Origin: Chitinophagaceae bacterium
Lineage (GTDB): Bacteria; Bacteroidota; Bacteroidia; Chitinophagales; Chitinophagaceae
NCBI GenBank assembly: GCA_022841365.1
Contig: JALHRP010000008.1
Coordinates: 40,477 to 104,476 of the forward strand
Reading direction: 5' to 3'
DNA: 64,000 nt
The notes under the pieces were generated by a model. That model was not told the origin of the DNA. It saw only the letters and a program-made list of their open reading frames with translations, and ran no database searches. This document shows, in pieces, positions 17,085-25,697 of this stretch. Every line of letters begins with the position of its first letter. Within the stretch, counting starts at the first letter, position 1. The position numbers and the translations under genes were made by a program.

Positions 17085-17660
17085 TTATAGTGTTATTTCA
17101 ATTTTGTTTGCATTGTTCATAGTACGGTCTAACCCAGTGAGAATAAACTGTTCAATTACTTCAACACTTGTTTCAATTTTCTTTTTAATGATTGGCTCTT
17201 CTTCGGGTGTCCATTTACCTAAAACATAATCAACCTGCATTCCTTTAGGATAATTGTTGCCAATGCCAAAACGAAGGCGTGGATATGTATTTAACTGCAG
17301 ATGTTCCTGTATGCTTTTTAACCCGTTATGTCCTGCATCACTACCGCCGGGACGTAACCGCAGTTTTGTAACAGGAATAGCCAGTTCATCTACCACCACC
17401 AGTACATTTTCCAGCGAAATTTTTTCTTTATCCATCCAGTATTTCACAGCCTTACCACTCAGGTTCATATACGTTGATGGCAGAATACAGATAACGGTTT
17501 TGCCTTTCAGTTTAAATTCGGCTACAGCAGCCAGCCGGTCTGTTCTGAAAGCAGCCTGATGTTTTGCAGCCAAAGCCCCCACTACATCAAAACCAATGTT
17601 GTGGCGGGTATGTGCATATTCATTGCCGATATTTCCTAAACCAACAATTAAAAATTTCAT
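17085..17660 (-). CDS. pth: Peptidyl-tRNA hydrolase
   Basis: This 191-residue enzyme recycles peptidyl-tRNA that has dropped off the ribosome. Landmarks: FLIVGLGNIGNEYAHTRHNIGFDVV with the catalytic His, PSTYMNLSGKAV with the conserved Asn, VVVDELAIP with the Asp, and LRLRPGGSDAGHNGLKSI. The ATG at 17660 gives the standard MKFLIVGLGN start; three upstream codons in frame are unlikely to be used. It follows the L25 and prs genes in the same direction, but a terminator lies between L25 and pth. Confidence 0.95.
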   Translation of the reverse strand: MKFLIVGLGNIGNEYAHTRHNIGFDVVGALAAKHQAAFRTDRLAAVAEFKLKGKTVICILPSTYMNLSGKAVKYWMDKEKISLENVLVVVDELAIPVTKLRLRPGGSDAGHNGLKSIQEHLQLNTYPRLRFGIGNNYPKGMQVDYVLGKWTPEEEPIIKKKIETSVEVIEQFILTGLDRTMNNANKIEITL

Positions 17661-17696
17661 ACAAAGCAAATATCAAAAACTAAAAATGTTTATCAA

Positions 17697-17722
17697 ACAA
17701 AAATCCCCCTTTGCAGGGGGAT
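17697..17722 (-). terminator. Terminator after the L25 gene
   Basis: ATCCCCC pairs with GGGGGAT across a TTTGCA loop. On the minus strand it continues as TTTTTG. It separates the prs-L25 transcript from pth. Confidence 0.8.
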
Positions 17723-17743
17723 CTATAAAAGAAATGTACTTTC

Positions 17744-18355
17744 TTATTTTTTCTCTGCTGCTGCAGGGGCCTTTGCACCGGCTGCAGGTGCTGCTGCTTC
17801 TTCCTGTTTTAACTGACGGGTTAATACAATTGATGCAATGGGAATACGGGGAGAGTTTAACACCTCCATATTATCCTGCTTTACATCTTCTACCCGAATG
17901 TTGCCATTCAGTTCCAGTGAAGTTAAATCAACCTCAATAGACTCTTTCAGGTATTTGGGAAGAGCTTTAATCTTCAGTGATTTGATTTTGGTAATTAATT
18001 TACCGCCATCCTTTACACCTTTAGCTGTTCCTGTAAATTTCAACGGAATGGTAGCTACTACTTTCTTATCATCAACCAATTCCAGTAAATCAACATGAGC
18101 TAAAGCATCAGATACTTTATCAAACTGCAGATCTTTTAAAATGGTTTTGTAGGTTTTACCATTTACGTTTACCTCAGCAATCTGGAAATCGGGTGTGTAA
18201 ACCAAAGTCTTAAATGCTTTGGCAGGAGCGTAGAAATTAATTTCTGCAGAGCCTCCGTAAATTACACCAGGCACCATTTCCTGAGAGCGAAGTTGACGGG
18301 CGGCTTTCTTCCCGTTTTCGGTCCTCAAGTGACCCTCGATAGTAATTGTCTTCAT
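17744..18355 (-). CDS. rplY: 50S ribosomal protein L25 (CTC family)
   Basis: This 203-residue long form of L25 has an N-terminal 5S-rRNA-binding domain (MKTITIEGHLRTENGKKAARQL to about 95), a C-terminal CTC-type beta domain (about 100-180), and an Ala/Pro/Lys-rich tail (EEAAAPAAGAKAPAAAEKK). It binds 5S rRNA in the central protuberance. It lies 37 bp downstream of prs and ends at a clear terminator, so prs-rplY is a likely operon. Confidence 0.93.
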   Translation of the reverse strand: MKTITIEGHLRTENGKKAARQLRSQEMVPGVIYGGSAEINFYAPAKAFKTLVYTPDFQIAEVNVNGKTYKTILKDLQFDKVSDALAHVDLLELVDDKKVVATIPLKFTGTAKGVKDGGKLITKIKSLKIKALPKYLKESIEVDLTSLELNGNIRVEDVKQDNMEVLNSPRIPIASIVLTRQLKQEEAAAPAAGAKAPAAAEKK

Positions 18356-18392
18356 TGTTATTCTAATTTAAAAATTTACTTGTTTGCGTTGT

Positions 18393-19346
18393 TTATTTAT
18401 TTCTCCGTTGAGAGTGCATAAACAAACTGGTGATACTCTTGTTCTCAAATGCATTGCGTAATGCTACTCCAAACAACTCTGCCACACTCTGCACTTTAAT
18501 TTTTGAGCTTTGCTGTTTCAGGGGAATGGTATCACAAACCACTAATTCTTCCAGCACACTGTTTTCAATGTTTTCGTAAGCCTTACCGCTTAATACAGGA
18601 TGTGTAATTAATGCTCTTACACTTCTTGCACCTTTTTCTTTTAAAAGAGCTGCCGATTTCACTAACGTACCACCGGTATCACAGATATCATCAATCAACA
18701 CAATATCCCTGTCTGTTACATCTCCAATAACCACCATGCTGGCAATTTCATTTGCCCGTTTACGGTGCTTATCACAAATCACCATTTCAACCTCAAAATA
18801 ACTGGCAATTTCCCTGATCCTGTTGGCACTTCCTACGTCGGGGGCCGCAAAGGTAAGGTTTTCAAGCTTTAAACTCTCAATGTATGGGATAAAAATGGAG
18901 GAAGATTCCAGATGATCAACAGGAATATCAAAATAACCCTGAATTTGTGCTGCATGCAAGTCCATGGTAATCACTCGGTCGGCACCTGCAGCTTCAAGCA
19001 TATTGGCAATGAGTTTTGAGCCGATAGCTACTCTCGGTTTATCTTTCCTGTCTTGCCGGGCATATCCAAAATAAGGGATAACAGGAATTACTTTGTAGGC
19101 TGAAGCCCGCTTGGCAGCATCAATCATCAGCAACAGCTCCAGAATATTTTCAGCAGGAGAAAATGTACTTTGAACAAGGAAAACAATATCGCCCCTGATG
19201 CTTTCCTGAAACATGGGCTGTATTTCGCCATCGCTGAATTTTTGGGTAATACATTTTCCTAAAGGGATACCAAATTTTTTGGCAATATTCTCGGCAAGGT
19301 AAATGGATCCTGTGCCAGAAAAAATCTTGGGGGATGGGTTGACCAT
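18393..19346 (-). CDS. prs: Ribose-phosphate pyrophosphokinase
   Basis: This 317-residue PRPP synthase makes phosphoribosyl diphosphate from ribose 5-phosphate and ATP for nucleotide, His and Trp synthesis. Motifs: FSDGEIQPMFQESIRG, the flexible loop YARQDRKDKPR, the metal site MDLHAAQIQGYFDIPVDHL, VICDKHRKR and the PRPP loop VLIDDICDTGGTLVKSA. The length and N terminus (MVNPSPKIFSGTGS) are normal. A -7-like box lies upstream on the minus strand. The L25 gene follows after 37 bp. Confidence 0.96.
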   Translation of the reverse strand: MVNPSPKIFSGTGSIYLAENIAKKFGIPLGKCITQKFSDGEIQPMFQESIRGDIVFLVQSTFSPAENILELLLMIDAAKRASAYKVIPVIPYFGYARQDRKDKPRVAIGSKLIANMLEAAGADRVITMDLHAAQIQGYFDIPVDHLESSSIFIPYIESLKLENLTFAAPDVGSANRIREIASYFEVEMVICDKHRKRANEIASMVVIGDVTDRDIVLIDDICDTGGTLVKSAALLKEKGARSVRALITHPVLSGKAYENIENSVLEELVVCDTIPLKQQSSKIKVQSVAELFGVALRNAFENKSITSLFMHSQRRNK

Positions 19347-19378
19347 TGTATCAGTTTATGAAAGGTTGAAATTTGCGG

Positions 19379-19386
19379 CGAAGATA
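19379..19386 (-). promoter_or_regulatory. Possible -7 box (TATCTTCG) for prs-rplY
   Basis: This octamer has one mismatch to TAnnTTTG. It lies about 33 bp upstream of the prs start. A similar variant, TACCTTCG, precedes guaA. Confidence 0.35.
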
Positions 19387-19465
19387 AGTTCTTCATTTTA
19401 TCTTTTGCGCAAAGGATGCATTGCTTTTCAACAAACTGAACACAACTGCGGCATCAGTATAAAAA

Positions 19466-19678
19466 TCACTGAATATTAGCCAACGTAACGATGTTTTGTG
19501 ATTTGGTTTCCTGCTGCTTTTTCTGCACTGTCTGCATGCTGTCCTGTCCGGATGGTTTAGCAATATGCACACCCAGTGATAAAATAAAAATGACAGAAAA
19601 AATAAGATTGGCAATAATCAGAAACATAAAGGAAGAAGAACGGATGTATTTTCCGCTTATTGGATTACTAGGGGACAT
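19466..19678 (-). CDS. Small single-pass membrane protein, unknown
   Basis: This is a possible 70-residue protein: a polar N terminus (MSPSNPISGKYIRSSS), one hydrophobic helix (about 17-38, FMFLIIANLIFSVIFILSLG) and a Gln/Lys-rich tail (SMQTVQKKQQETKSQN). It lies between prs and the divergent radC gene, 54 bp from the latter. The clean layout of one membrane helix plus a soluble tail supports it being real, but the only evidence is the reading frame and composition. No family is recognised. Confidence 0.45.
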   Translation of the reverse strand: MSPSNPISGKYIRSSSFMFLIIANLIFSVIFILSLGVHIAKPSGQDSMQTVQKKQQETKSQNIVTLANIQ

Positions 19679-19732
19679 GGGATGTTGGTTTTTTTGGATA
19701 ATTGGATAATTAAAAATAAGGCATTATTTTGA

Positions 19733-20425
19733 ATGATGCAACAAGACCGCAAGACCATTAAGGATTGGGCAGAGGATGACAGACCCCGTGAGAAGCTGCT
19801 TTTAAAAGGCGCAGAAGCACTCAGCAACTCCGAATTAATTGCTATTTTAATTGGTTCCGGCACAAAAACGAAATCGGCCGTAGATGTAGCGAAATCCTTG
19901 CTGGATAAGGCACAGGACAACTTGAACGACTTTGGAAAACTGAGTGTACAGGAGCTGATGAAAGTAGATGGTATTGGTGAAGCAAGAGCTGTTACCATTA
20001 CGGCAGCGATGGAACTTGGAAGACGACGACAATCAGTAGAAACACTGAAAAAAAACGTAAAAACAAGCGGGGATATTGCCCATTTTTTTCAGGCTCAACT
20101 GAAAGATAAACTGCACGAAGTTTTTGCTGTTGCCTATTTAAACCGTGCCAATAAAATCAATCATCTCGAAATTATCAGTGAAGGAGGTATTACAGGAACG
20201 GTTGCCGACCCTCGTATTATTCTTAAAAAAGCATTGGAGCACAACGCAGTTAATATTGTGTTGTGTCACAACCATCCATCGGGCAGTCTTAAACCCAGCA
20301 GAGCCGATGAAGCATTAACCAAAAAAATTAAAGAGGCTGCTTTATTGCTTGACATGAATGTGGTTGACCACATCATTGTAAGCGATGATGGTTATTACAG
20401 TTTTGCGGATGAAGGAATATTGTAA
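19733..20425 (+). CDS. radC: RadC family protein (JAB/MPN domain)
   Basis: This 230-residue protein has an N-terminal helix-hairpin-helix region (about 15-85, with LMKVDGIGEARAVTITAAMELGRR split over its second half) and a C-terminal JAB metalloprotease-like domain. The zinc motif is visible as CHNHPSGSLKPSRADEALT (His near 179). The usual length and start (QDRKTIKDWAEDDRPREKLL) fit UPF0758/RadC. Despite the name its role in DNA repair is doubtful; the domain suggests a metal-dependent hydrolase. Two adjacent ATGs make the start uncertain by one residue. Confidence 0.93.
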   Translation: MMQQDRKTIKDWAEDDRPREKLLLKGAEALSNSELIAILIGSGTKTKSAVDVAKSLLDKAQDNLNDFGKLSVQELMKVDGIGEARAVTITAAMELGRRRQSVETLKKNVKTSGDIAHFFQAQLKDKLHEVFAVAYLNRANKINHLEIISEGGITGTVADPRIILKKALEHNAVNIVLCHNHPSGSLKPSRADEALTKKIKEAALLLDMNVVDHIIVSDDGYYSFADEGIL

Positions 20426-20488
20426 CCGGTAGCTTACAGTAAACTGCAACTCCAAATCAGTTATATTTGATACTGAAAAAAACAAACA

Positions 20489-20899
20489 ATGCAATCGAAT
20501 CGCAGAAGCTTTTTATCCAGGCTCAGCATAGCCGCCCTTTCAATTACAGGTTTATCTTCTTTCAAATCCAAACAAACCGGAGATCCCATGAAAAATGTGT
20601 TCTTGCATCATGTATTTTTCTGGTTGAAGCAGCCAAACAATGCGGCAGATGCAGATCAACTTGCGGCAGGGCTTTTAAAATTGAGCAAAGTAAAAACCAT
20701 TCAACAGTTTCACATTGGCAAACCAGCAGATACGAACAGGGATGTAGTTGATAAAGGATATGGCATCTCCTGGCTGGCTGTATTTAAAAACGCTGAAGAT
20801 GAGGAAAGCTATCAAACAGACCCCATCCATCTAAAATTTATTGAGGAGTGTGCTCATTTGTGGAGCAAAGTAGTTGTGTATGATTCGGTAGATAAATAA
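20489..20899 (+). CDS. Exported Dabb (stress-responsive A/B barrel) domain protein
   Basis: This 136-residue protein has a twin-Arg-containing export signal (QSNRRSFLSRLSIAALSITG) followed by one Dabb domain: KNVFLHHVFFWLKQP, KVKTIQQFHIGKPA, VVDKGYGISWLAVF, and the C-terminal YQTDPIHLKFIEECAHLW. Dabb domains are small ferredoxin-like barrels, often dimeric. An exported version is less usual than cytoplasmic ones. Its stop codon abuts the stop of the convergent Gfo/Idh/MocA gene, whose neighbours are also exported proteins, so it may belong to the same function, but it is on the other strand. Confidence 0.85.
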   Translation: MQSNRRSFLSRLSIAALSITGLSSFKSKQTGDPMKNVFLHHVFFWLKQPNNAADADQLAAGLLKLSKVKTIQQFHIGKPADTNRDVVDKGYGISWLAVFKNAEDEESYQTDPIHLKFIEECAHLWSKVVVYDSVDK

Positions 20900-22291
20900 T
20901 CAGATCAGTTTCATTTGTTCTGCATCCCACCTGATTTCTTTTTTCTGAAAATAACTTTCGTTACAGGCAAGACAGGGCGCTGCTGCACGAAAACCAAAAC
21001 TGGCGTCTTCAACAACAGGCAAGCTGTTTCTTACTGAATTAAAAAAGTTGATGAAATGATCTAACCGGTCATCGTACCCATCGGGAGCAGAAAAAGAAAG
21101 ATCGGGCAGCTGCTGCATTTTTTGATCTTCTGCAGAATAGCGTTGATGATAACGGTTCTTGATTTTCTTTTGCTCTTCTTCCGTATATGTATCAAATGTA
21201 TCCCAACCACCATAACCCGGTGCTTTGGCAAATCTGTTTCGTCTGATAACAAAATCGTTCCAGCCAAAATCAATTACACCTTCGGTTCCATAAAATTTAA
21301 CTTTACCGGCTTCCGTTTTTTCGGCACCGCTTGCAAGGTTTACTTTTAATAACACCTGAAAAGCCGTGTGCTCATTTGTTGCTGCATACTCCATTACACT
21401 TGTCATAACATCGGGCACATTCCGTCCATCTTTCCAATAACTCAACGCACCGGTTGCAAAAATGCGTGAAGGACCTTTTGCATTTGTAAGAAAATGTATA
21501 CCGCTGAGCAGATGTACAAACAGATCACCTGCTACTCCTGTGCCATACTCTTTATAATTCCGCCAGCGAAAAAATCTGTTTTCATCAAATGGAGTAGTTG
21601 TATTTCCTCTCAGATATTTTTTCCAGGCAATCCGGTTTTCATTTGCATCTGTTGGAATGGTATATTGCCATGCGCCCATTGCTGTATGCCTGTCGAATGA
21701 AGCTTCAATACAATTCAATTCACCTATCTCTCCTGCTTGATACAATTCTTTTGCTTTTGCATAAGCAATACTGCTCACCCTCTGACTGCCCACCTGGAGT
21801 ACAGCACCGGTTTTACGTTGTGTTTCAATAACCGCCCATCCCTGATTGAGTTGATGCACAACCGGCTTCTCGCAATAAACGGCTTTACCTGCTTTCATTG
21901 CATCAATTGAAATCTGATCATGCCACTGATCACTGGTGGCAACAATCACCGCATCAATATCTTTTCGCAATAAAATTTCATGATAATCCTGCGTGATGAA
22001 AATAGTATTGCCAAATAATTCTTTACTTCTTTCCAGTCGTCCTTTATATAAATCACATGCTGCAACAAACTCAACTCCGGGTATCTGCAAAATTGTTTTT
22101 ACGTTCCGCATACCCATAATTCCCATACCAATGCATGCCACACGAATTCTGTCTGTTGAACTGATCTTGTTTTCTGCCAGCAGCAATCGGTGTTCAGTAT
22201 AATCATCCGCTGCTATCCCCCGCAAAGAAGATGCAGATGCCATTATTGCTGTTGCTCCTAATTGCTGTAAAAACTTTCGTCTGCCAGACAT
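20900..22291 (-). CDS. Exported Gfo/Idh/MocA family oxidoreductase
   Basis: This 463-residue protein starts with a Tat-type signal (MSGRRKFLQQLGATAIMASA), then a Rossmann fold with VACIGMGIMGMRNVKTI and a following acidic residue in FVAACDLYKG, and the family EKP motif in GKAVYCEKPVVHQLNQG, whose Lys is usually catalytic. The C-terminal half is the alpha/beta dimerisation domain with WRNYKEYGTGVAGDLFVHLLSG. Tat export would allow it to be folded with bound NAD(P) before translocation. It is the last gene of a three-gene set with a TIM-barrel protein (6 bp upstream) and a FAD oxidoreductase. It probably oxidises a sugar or glycoside; the substrate is unknown. Confidence 0.9.
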   Translation of the reverse strand: MSGRRKFLQQLGATAIMASASSLRGIAADDYTEHRLLLAENKISSTDRIRVACIGMGIMGMRNVKTILQIPGVEFVAACDLYKGRLERSKELFGNTIFITQDYHEILLRKDIDAVIVATSDQWHDQISIDAMKAGKAVYCEKPVVHQLNQGWAVIETQRKTGAVLQVGSQRVSSIAYAKAKELYQAGEIGELNCIEASFDRHTAMGAWQYTIPTDANENRIAWKKYLRGNTTTPFDENRFFRWRNYKEYGTGVAGDLFVHLLSGIHFLTNAKGPSRIFATGALSYWKDGRNVPDVMTSVMEYAATNEHTAFQVLLKVNLASGAEKTEAGKVKFYGTEGVIDFGWNDFVIRRNRFAKAPGYGGWDTFDTYTEEEQKKIKNRYHQRYSAEDQKMQQLPDLSFSAPDGYDDRLDHFINFFNSVRNSLPVVEDASFGFRAAAPCLACNESYFQKKEIRWDAEQMKLI

Positions 22292-22297
22292 GACTGT

Positions 22298-23113
22298 TTA
22301 TTTAAGAATTGATAATTGACTGAAATAATAACTGATGTTCTTTTTTACATCGGGCACATTGTTGTAAAAATTGGCCTCATGCTCCACAGATAAAAATCCA
22401 TTAAACTTTTGGCGTTTTAATTCGGCCATCACTGCCGGTAAATCACAAACACCTGTGCCAAATAAAACATCTGCTGCATCAATCTTGAATCCATCCACAT
22501 CTTTAAAATGGAGACCCCATATTTTTCCGTTTAGTTTTTGTAAACATTCTACAACGTTTAATCCATTGCGAGCCCAATGACCAATATCAGCACATACACC
22601 AAGATAAGGCCTGCCTTTTATTGCTGCCTTAACAGAATCGGCATGCCAGTAATCACTTGGCTTTGGATGATCATGAATGGCTACTTTGATATTGTATGCT
22701 TTAGCCAGTTCATTTACAACATCCAGATGTGCCTTCTTAGGTTCTGCAGTGATAAAAGGAATATTCATGTCTTTACAAAATTCAAACACAGGCATCCACT
22801 CATCTTCTGCCTCCGCTGTAACCACACCAAAAGCAATGATTTTGATGTTGTTTGCCGACAAGAGTTGTTTTAGTTTTTGTCTTTCTTTATAACTCATATC
22901 AGGACCCATTGCATGTTCAAACCCATCTCCCATTTTTTGCCCCGGATATGCTTCTATAAATTTTAATTCACAACTATCGGCTTTTTTTAATCCTGTTTGA
23001 AAATCGTATTTATGGAAGGTCCACATTTGTACGGAAAGTTTCCAGTTCGTTTGTGCATGCAAAAAATTAAAGCAGAAAAAACAGCAAATGAAAACCAGTT
23101 TAATAACATTCAT
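22298..23113 (-). CDS. Exported sugar phosphate isomerase/epimerase-like TIM barrel
   Basis: This 271-residue protein has a signal peptide (MNVIKLVFICCFFCFNFLHA) followed by an AP-endonuclease-2/xylose-isomerase-like barrel. Metal-ligand-type residues appear in order: Glu in KFIEAYPG, His in VAIHDHPKPSDYWH, Asp/His in GVCADIGHWARNG, and Glu in FLSVEHEANF. Known family members isomerise or epimerise sugars, and some act as lyases on keto-sugars. Export of this fold fits extracytoplasmic sugar chemistry. It is tightly packed between two oxidoreductase genes (6 bp on each side), so the three are almost certainly one operon. Confidence 0.9.
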   Translation of the reverse strand: MNVIKLVFICCFFCFNFLHAQTNWKLSVQMWTFHKYDFQTGLKKADSCELKFIEAYPGQKMGDGFEHAMGPDMSYKERQKLKQLLSANNIKIIAFGVVTAEAEDEWMPVFEFCKDMNIPFITAEPKKAHLDVVNELAKAYNIKVAIHDHPKPSDYWHADSVKAAIKGRPYLGVCADIGHWARNGLNVVECLQKLNGKIWGLHFKDVDGFKIDAADVLFGTGVCDLPAVMAELKRQKFNGFLSVEHEANFYNNVPDVKKNISYYFSQLSILK

Positions 23114-23119
23114 AAGTAC

Positions 23120-25021
23120 TTATTTACGCTTCATGAAAAATGTACCGTCGGTTAATACCTGTCTTAAAAAGAAATCGGATGAAGAATTTAGTATGTGAGC
23201 AACTTCTCTTCTCTTCAAAGGCCTGTTTGTTTCTATGGCAGATTTTAATTCAGGGAATCTGTGTTGTCCATCATCGCCAATTAAAGGAGGAAAAAATTGC
23301 TGCATATCTCCATCAGCATTTTGTTGAAAACAATGCTGAATAATTTCTGCTAAAAATGAATAGGTAACTAAAGCATCTTTTGAATAGTTATTTTTTATAC
23401 CGACAGTAAAAAACTGATTTAACCCATCAACCATTTCGTGTTGATTGATTGTACTATCAGGATAAAAAAATGTTTTATTACTCCAGCCTTCCGGCTTTCC
23501 ATAACCTTTCAGGATGCCTGTTACTCCAATTTTTTGAATGGCTTCCCAATCAAGATCAGTCGGCTTCACATCTACAAACGGCATGATGTAGCATTTTGCT
23601 TTCAGCAATGCTTCCTGAACAGATCGCACATCAACTTGCCGTGGTTCTTTTTTTTGTTGCACCGTTTTAGCAGCCAACACACCTGCTGCCTGACCTGTTA
23701 AGAAAACAACAGGCTGCAACCTCGTTGTTCCATTCACAATATTGGTAACGGATATTCCTTTATCACAAACAATCAGTCCTTCCAGCTTTTGTGGAATCAA
23801 TGAACCAAGTGGAACATTAAAAGAAGGAATGTGCGGAAACTGTATCTCAGGAACTTTTCCGGGATATTGTGCATGATGATGATCAACAGGATAGTCACCA
23901 ACCGAAATGCCCGTTCTGTACAATGAATAATTGTAAGGATGCAGAATGTGATTGATGTTGAATTGCACAACCCCTTTCACCCGTCTGCCTTCACGGTTGT
24001 ATGGCATCAACGCCAACCCGTTATTCAGTTCATCATCTGCCAATGAAATATGTTTCAACCCCAACTCCGTTTGCATAAAATAAATAAAGCCGAGTGTTTG
24101 TTGTTTCGCCAACTCATACCCATCCTGTCTTGTTGAGTAATCATTTTCAACCACATTCAGATAAAAATCGTTTCCATGTGGCGGCCAGTTAAGCATATAC
24201 TTTTGTGCTCCCGTTGTCATGTTCTTTGGAAGCTTTCCATAATTCAGCATCTTCCATTTATCACCATTCCATGGCTGCCCTTTACATGGCGCATCTGTAT
24301 TGGTGCAATAATATTTCTCCGGATTATAGCCCGCCGGCTTTGCAATTGTTTTATCAACCCCAACACCATAGTCTTTTAAAACTGCAGCCCATGTAAGATC
24401 CTGAATGATATTTGTTTTTTGAACAGCTTCTTTTTCGCCTGTTACAACGGGATCATCAGTGCCCAGATCATAAGCTGCCCCGGCATTGGCAAACACATCG
24501 CCCAGATCTGTTGCATCAACCACAACCGTTGCATAAACAGTTAACCGCTTATTTTGCTGATTCACAAATTCAGCGCCGGTAACTTTATTTCCTTTTTTAA
24601 TTGCTTTGTTAAAACGCCATTGATATAAAACAGTGAGGTTACTTTCTCTTTTTGCCCATGCCTTAAAGATGCTGTCTCCAACACTTGGTTCAAAACAGGT
24701 TTCACTCACCCAACCGGTATTTAAAAACTTTCGGTTGTAATGTTTTAATAATGCCTGCCGAAACTCATTCCACACACCACTTGGCAAATTGGCATTACCG
24801 TCTGTACAACTTACAGCAGCTGCAGTAAGCATGCCGCCCAACATCGTTGTTTCTTCAACAATAATGGTTTTTACGCCCATTCTTGCACTCTGAATGCCGG
24901 CCGATGTTCCGCCAGTTGAACCAGCAATCACCAGCACCTGTGTTCTTAAAATTTGCTGAGCGATCAGGTACTGTATGTTCAAAAAAACAAACAAGACCAA
25001 ATAAAACCGTTTCAATATCAT
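23120..25021 (-). CDS. Exported FAD-dependent oxidoreductase
   Basis: This 633-residue protein has a signal peptide (about 1-21, ending LIAQQ) and an FAD-binding N terminus with VIAGSTGGTSAGIQSARMG followed by TIIVEETTMLGGML. A second FAD-contact segment is VVVDATDLGDVFANAG. The region about 430-460 (TRLQPVVFLTGQAAGVLAA) is typical of the FAD-dependent oxidoreductase group found in Bacteroidota and Planctomycetota carbohydrate loci. It is the first gene of the three-gene set with the exported TIM-barrel and Gfo/Idh/MocA proteins. It may oxidise a sugar or polyol outside the cytoplasm. Substrate and electron acceptor are unknown. Confidence 0.88.
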   Translation of the reverse strand: MILKRFYLVLFVFLNIQYLIAQQILRTQVLVIAGSTGGTSAGIQSARMGVKTIIVEETTMLGGMLTAAAVSCTDGNANLPSGVWNEFRQALLKHYNRKFLNTGWVSETCFEPSVGDSIFKAWAKRESNLTVLYQWRFNKAIKKGNKVTGAEFVNQQNKRLTVYATVVVDATDLGDVFANAGAAYDLGTDDPVVTGEKEAVQKTNIIQDLTWAAVLKDYGVGVDKTIAKPAGYNPEKYYCTNTDAPCKGQPWNGDKWKMLNYGKLPKNMTTGAQKYMLNWPPHGNDFYLNVVENDYSTRQDGYELAKQQTLGFIYFMQTELGLKHISLADDELNNGLALMPYNREGRRVKGVVQFNINHILHPYNYSLYRTGISVGDYPVDHHHAQYPGKVPEIQFPHIPSFNVPLGSLIPQKLEGLIVCDKGISVTNIVNGTTRLQPVVFLTGQAAGVLAAKTVQQKKEPRQVDVRSVQEALLKAKCYIMPFVDVKPTDLDWEAIQKIGVTGILKGYGKPEGWSNKTFFYPDSTINQHEMVDGLNQFFTVGIKNNYSKDALVTYSFLAEIIQHCFQQNADGDMQQFFPPLIGDDGQHRFPELKSAIETNRPLKRREVAHILNSSSDFFLRQVLTDGTFFMKRK

Positions 25022-25061
25022 ATCATCAAAAAATAATGCTACAAGTTAACGAACTATGCAA

Positions 25062-25095
25062 AACAAAAAAGCCTCCGGTAAAATGCGGAGGCTTT
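25062..25095 (-). terminator. Terminator after ssb
   Basis: AAAGCCTCCG pairs perfectly with CGGAGGCTTT. On the minus strand the hairpin is followed by six T, so it ends the ssb transcript. Confidence 0.85.
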
Positions 25096-25113
25096 AGATG
25101 AACATGTTTCTGA

Positions 25114-25542
25114 TTAAAACGGAAGATCATCAGCAATATCACTTGCAACAGGCGGTTGCTCATTCATTGCCGGTGAAGAAGAAGGCGCACTGCTGTAACC
25201 GCCGCCACTGTTACTACCCTCACCTGCCCGACTGCCCAGCAACTGAACCGTTAATACTCTTAATGAAAGTGAAGCACCGCTTTTACCATCTTGTGTCTGG
25301 TAGGTTCTTACTTCGGGTGCACCTTCAACATATACCTGTGTACCTTTTTTAAGATAAGGGGCAATTCCTGTTCTGTCGCTCCAGTAAGCACAATCAACCC
25401 AAATGGTTTTTTCACGTTGTGCACCGCTGCTGTCTTTAAATTTTTCTGTATGGGCAACTGTAAAATTCATCACATTCTTTCCGTTCACTGTGTTGGTCAC
25501 ACAATCCTTTCCGAGGTTTCCAATAACTTGAAGCTTAATCAT
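25114..25542 (-). CDS. ssb: Single-stranded DNA-binding protein
   Basis: This 142-residue SSB has an N-terminal OB fold (about 1-104: LQVIGNLGKDCVTN, FTVAHTEKF, TIWVDCAYWSDRT, VYVEGAPEVRTYQ), a Gly/Ser/Pro-rich flexible linker (about 108-132), and the acidic tail DIADDLPF that binds partner proteins. Normal length. It is transcribed alone, with a terminator directly downstream. Confidence 0.95.
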   Translation of the reverse strand: MIKLQVIGNLGKDCVTNTVNGKNVMNFTVAHTEKFKDSSGAQREKTIWVDCAYWSDRTGIAPYLKKGTQVYVEGAPEVRTYQTQDGKSGASLSLRVLTVQLLGSRAGEGSNSGGGYSSAPSSSPAMNEQPPVASDIADDLPF

Positions 25543-25647
25543 AATGTCAATTTTAATGCTGAATAATTATTAAGCGACCAAAGTACATTTTTTTGGTTGA
25601 ATATTCCAAGCTCAAGTGCCGATCATTTTTCACAACCCGAATTATCG

Positions 25648-25655
25648 TAAATTTG
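25648..25655 (+). promoter_or_regulatory. Bacteroidota -7 box (TAAATTTG) for mnmA
   Basis: This exact TAnnTTTG match lies 42 bp upstream of the mnmA ATG, with a T-run (CATTTTTC) about 20 bp further upstream in the place of the -33 element. Confidence 0.45.
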
Positions 25656-25697
25656 CAGCTTGCCTTTTATGAAAAAAGGTAATATAACAGTTGAATC

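Noticed and set aside
20467..20751. Alternative frame overlapping the Dabb gene
   Set aside because: It lacks domain features, while the overlapping frame has an export signal and a full Dabb domain.
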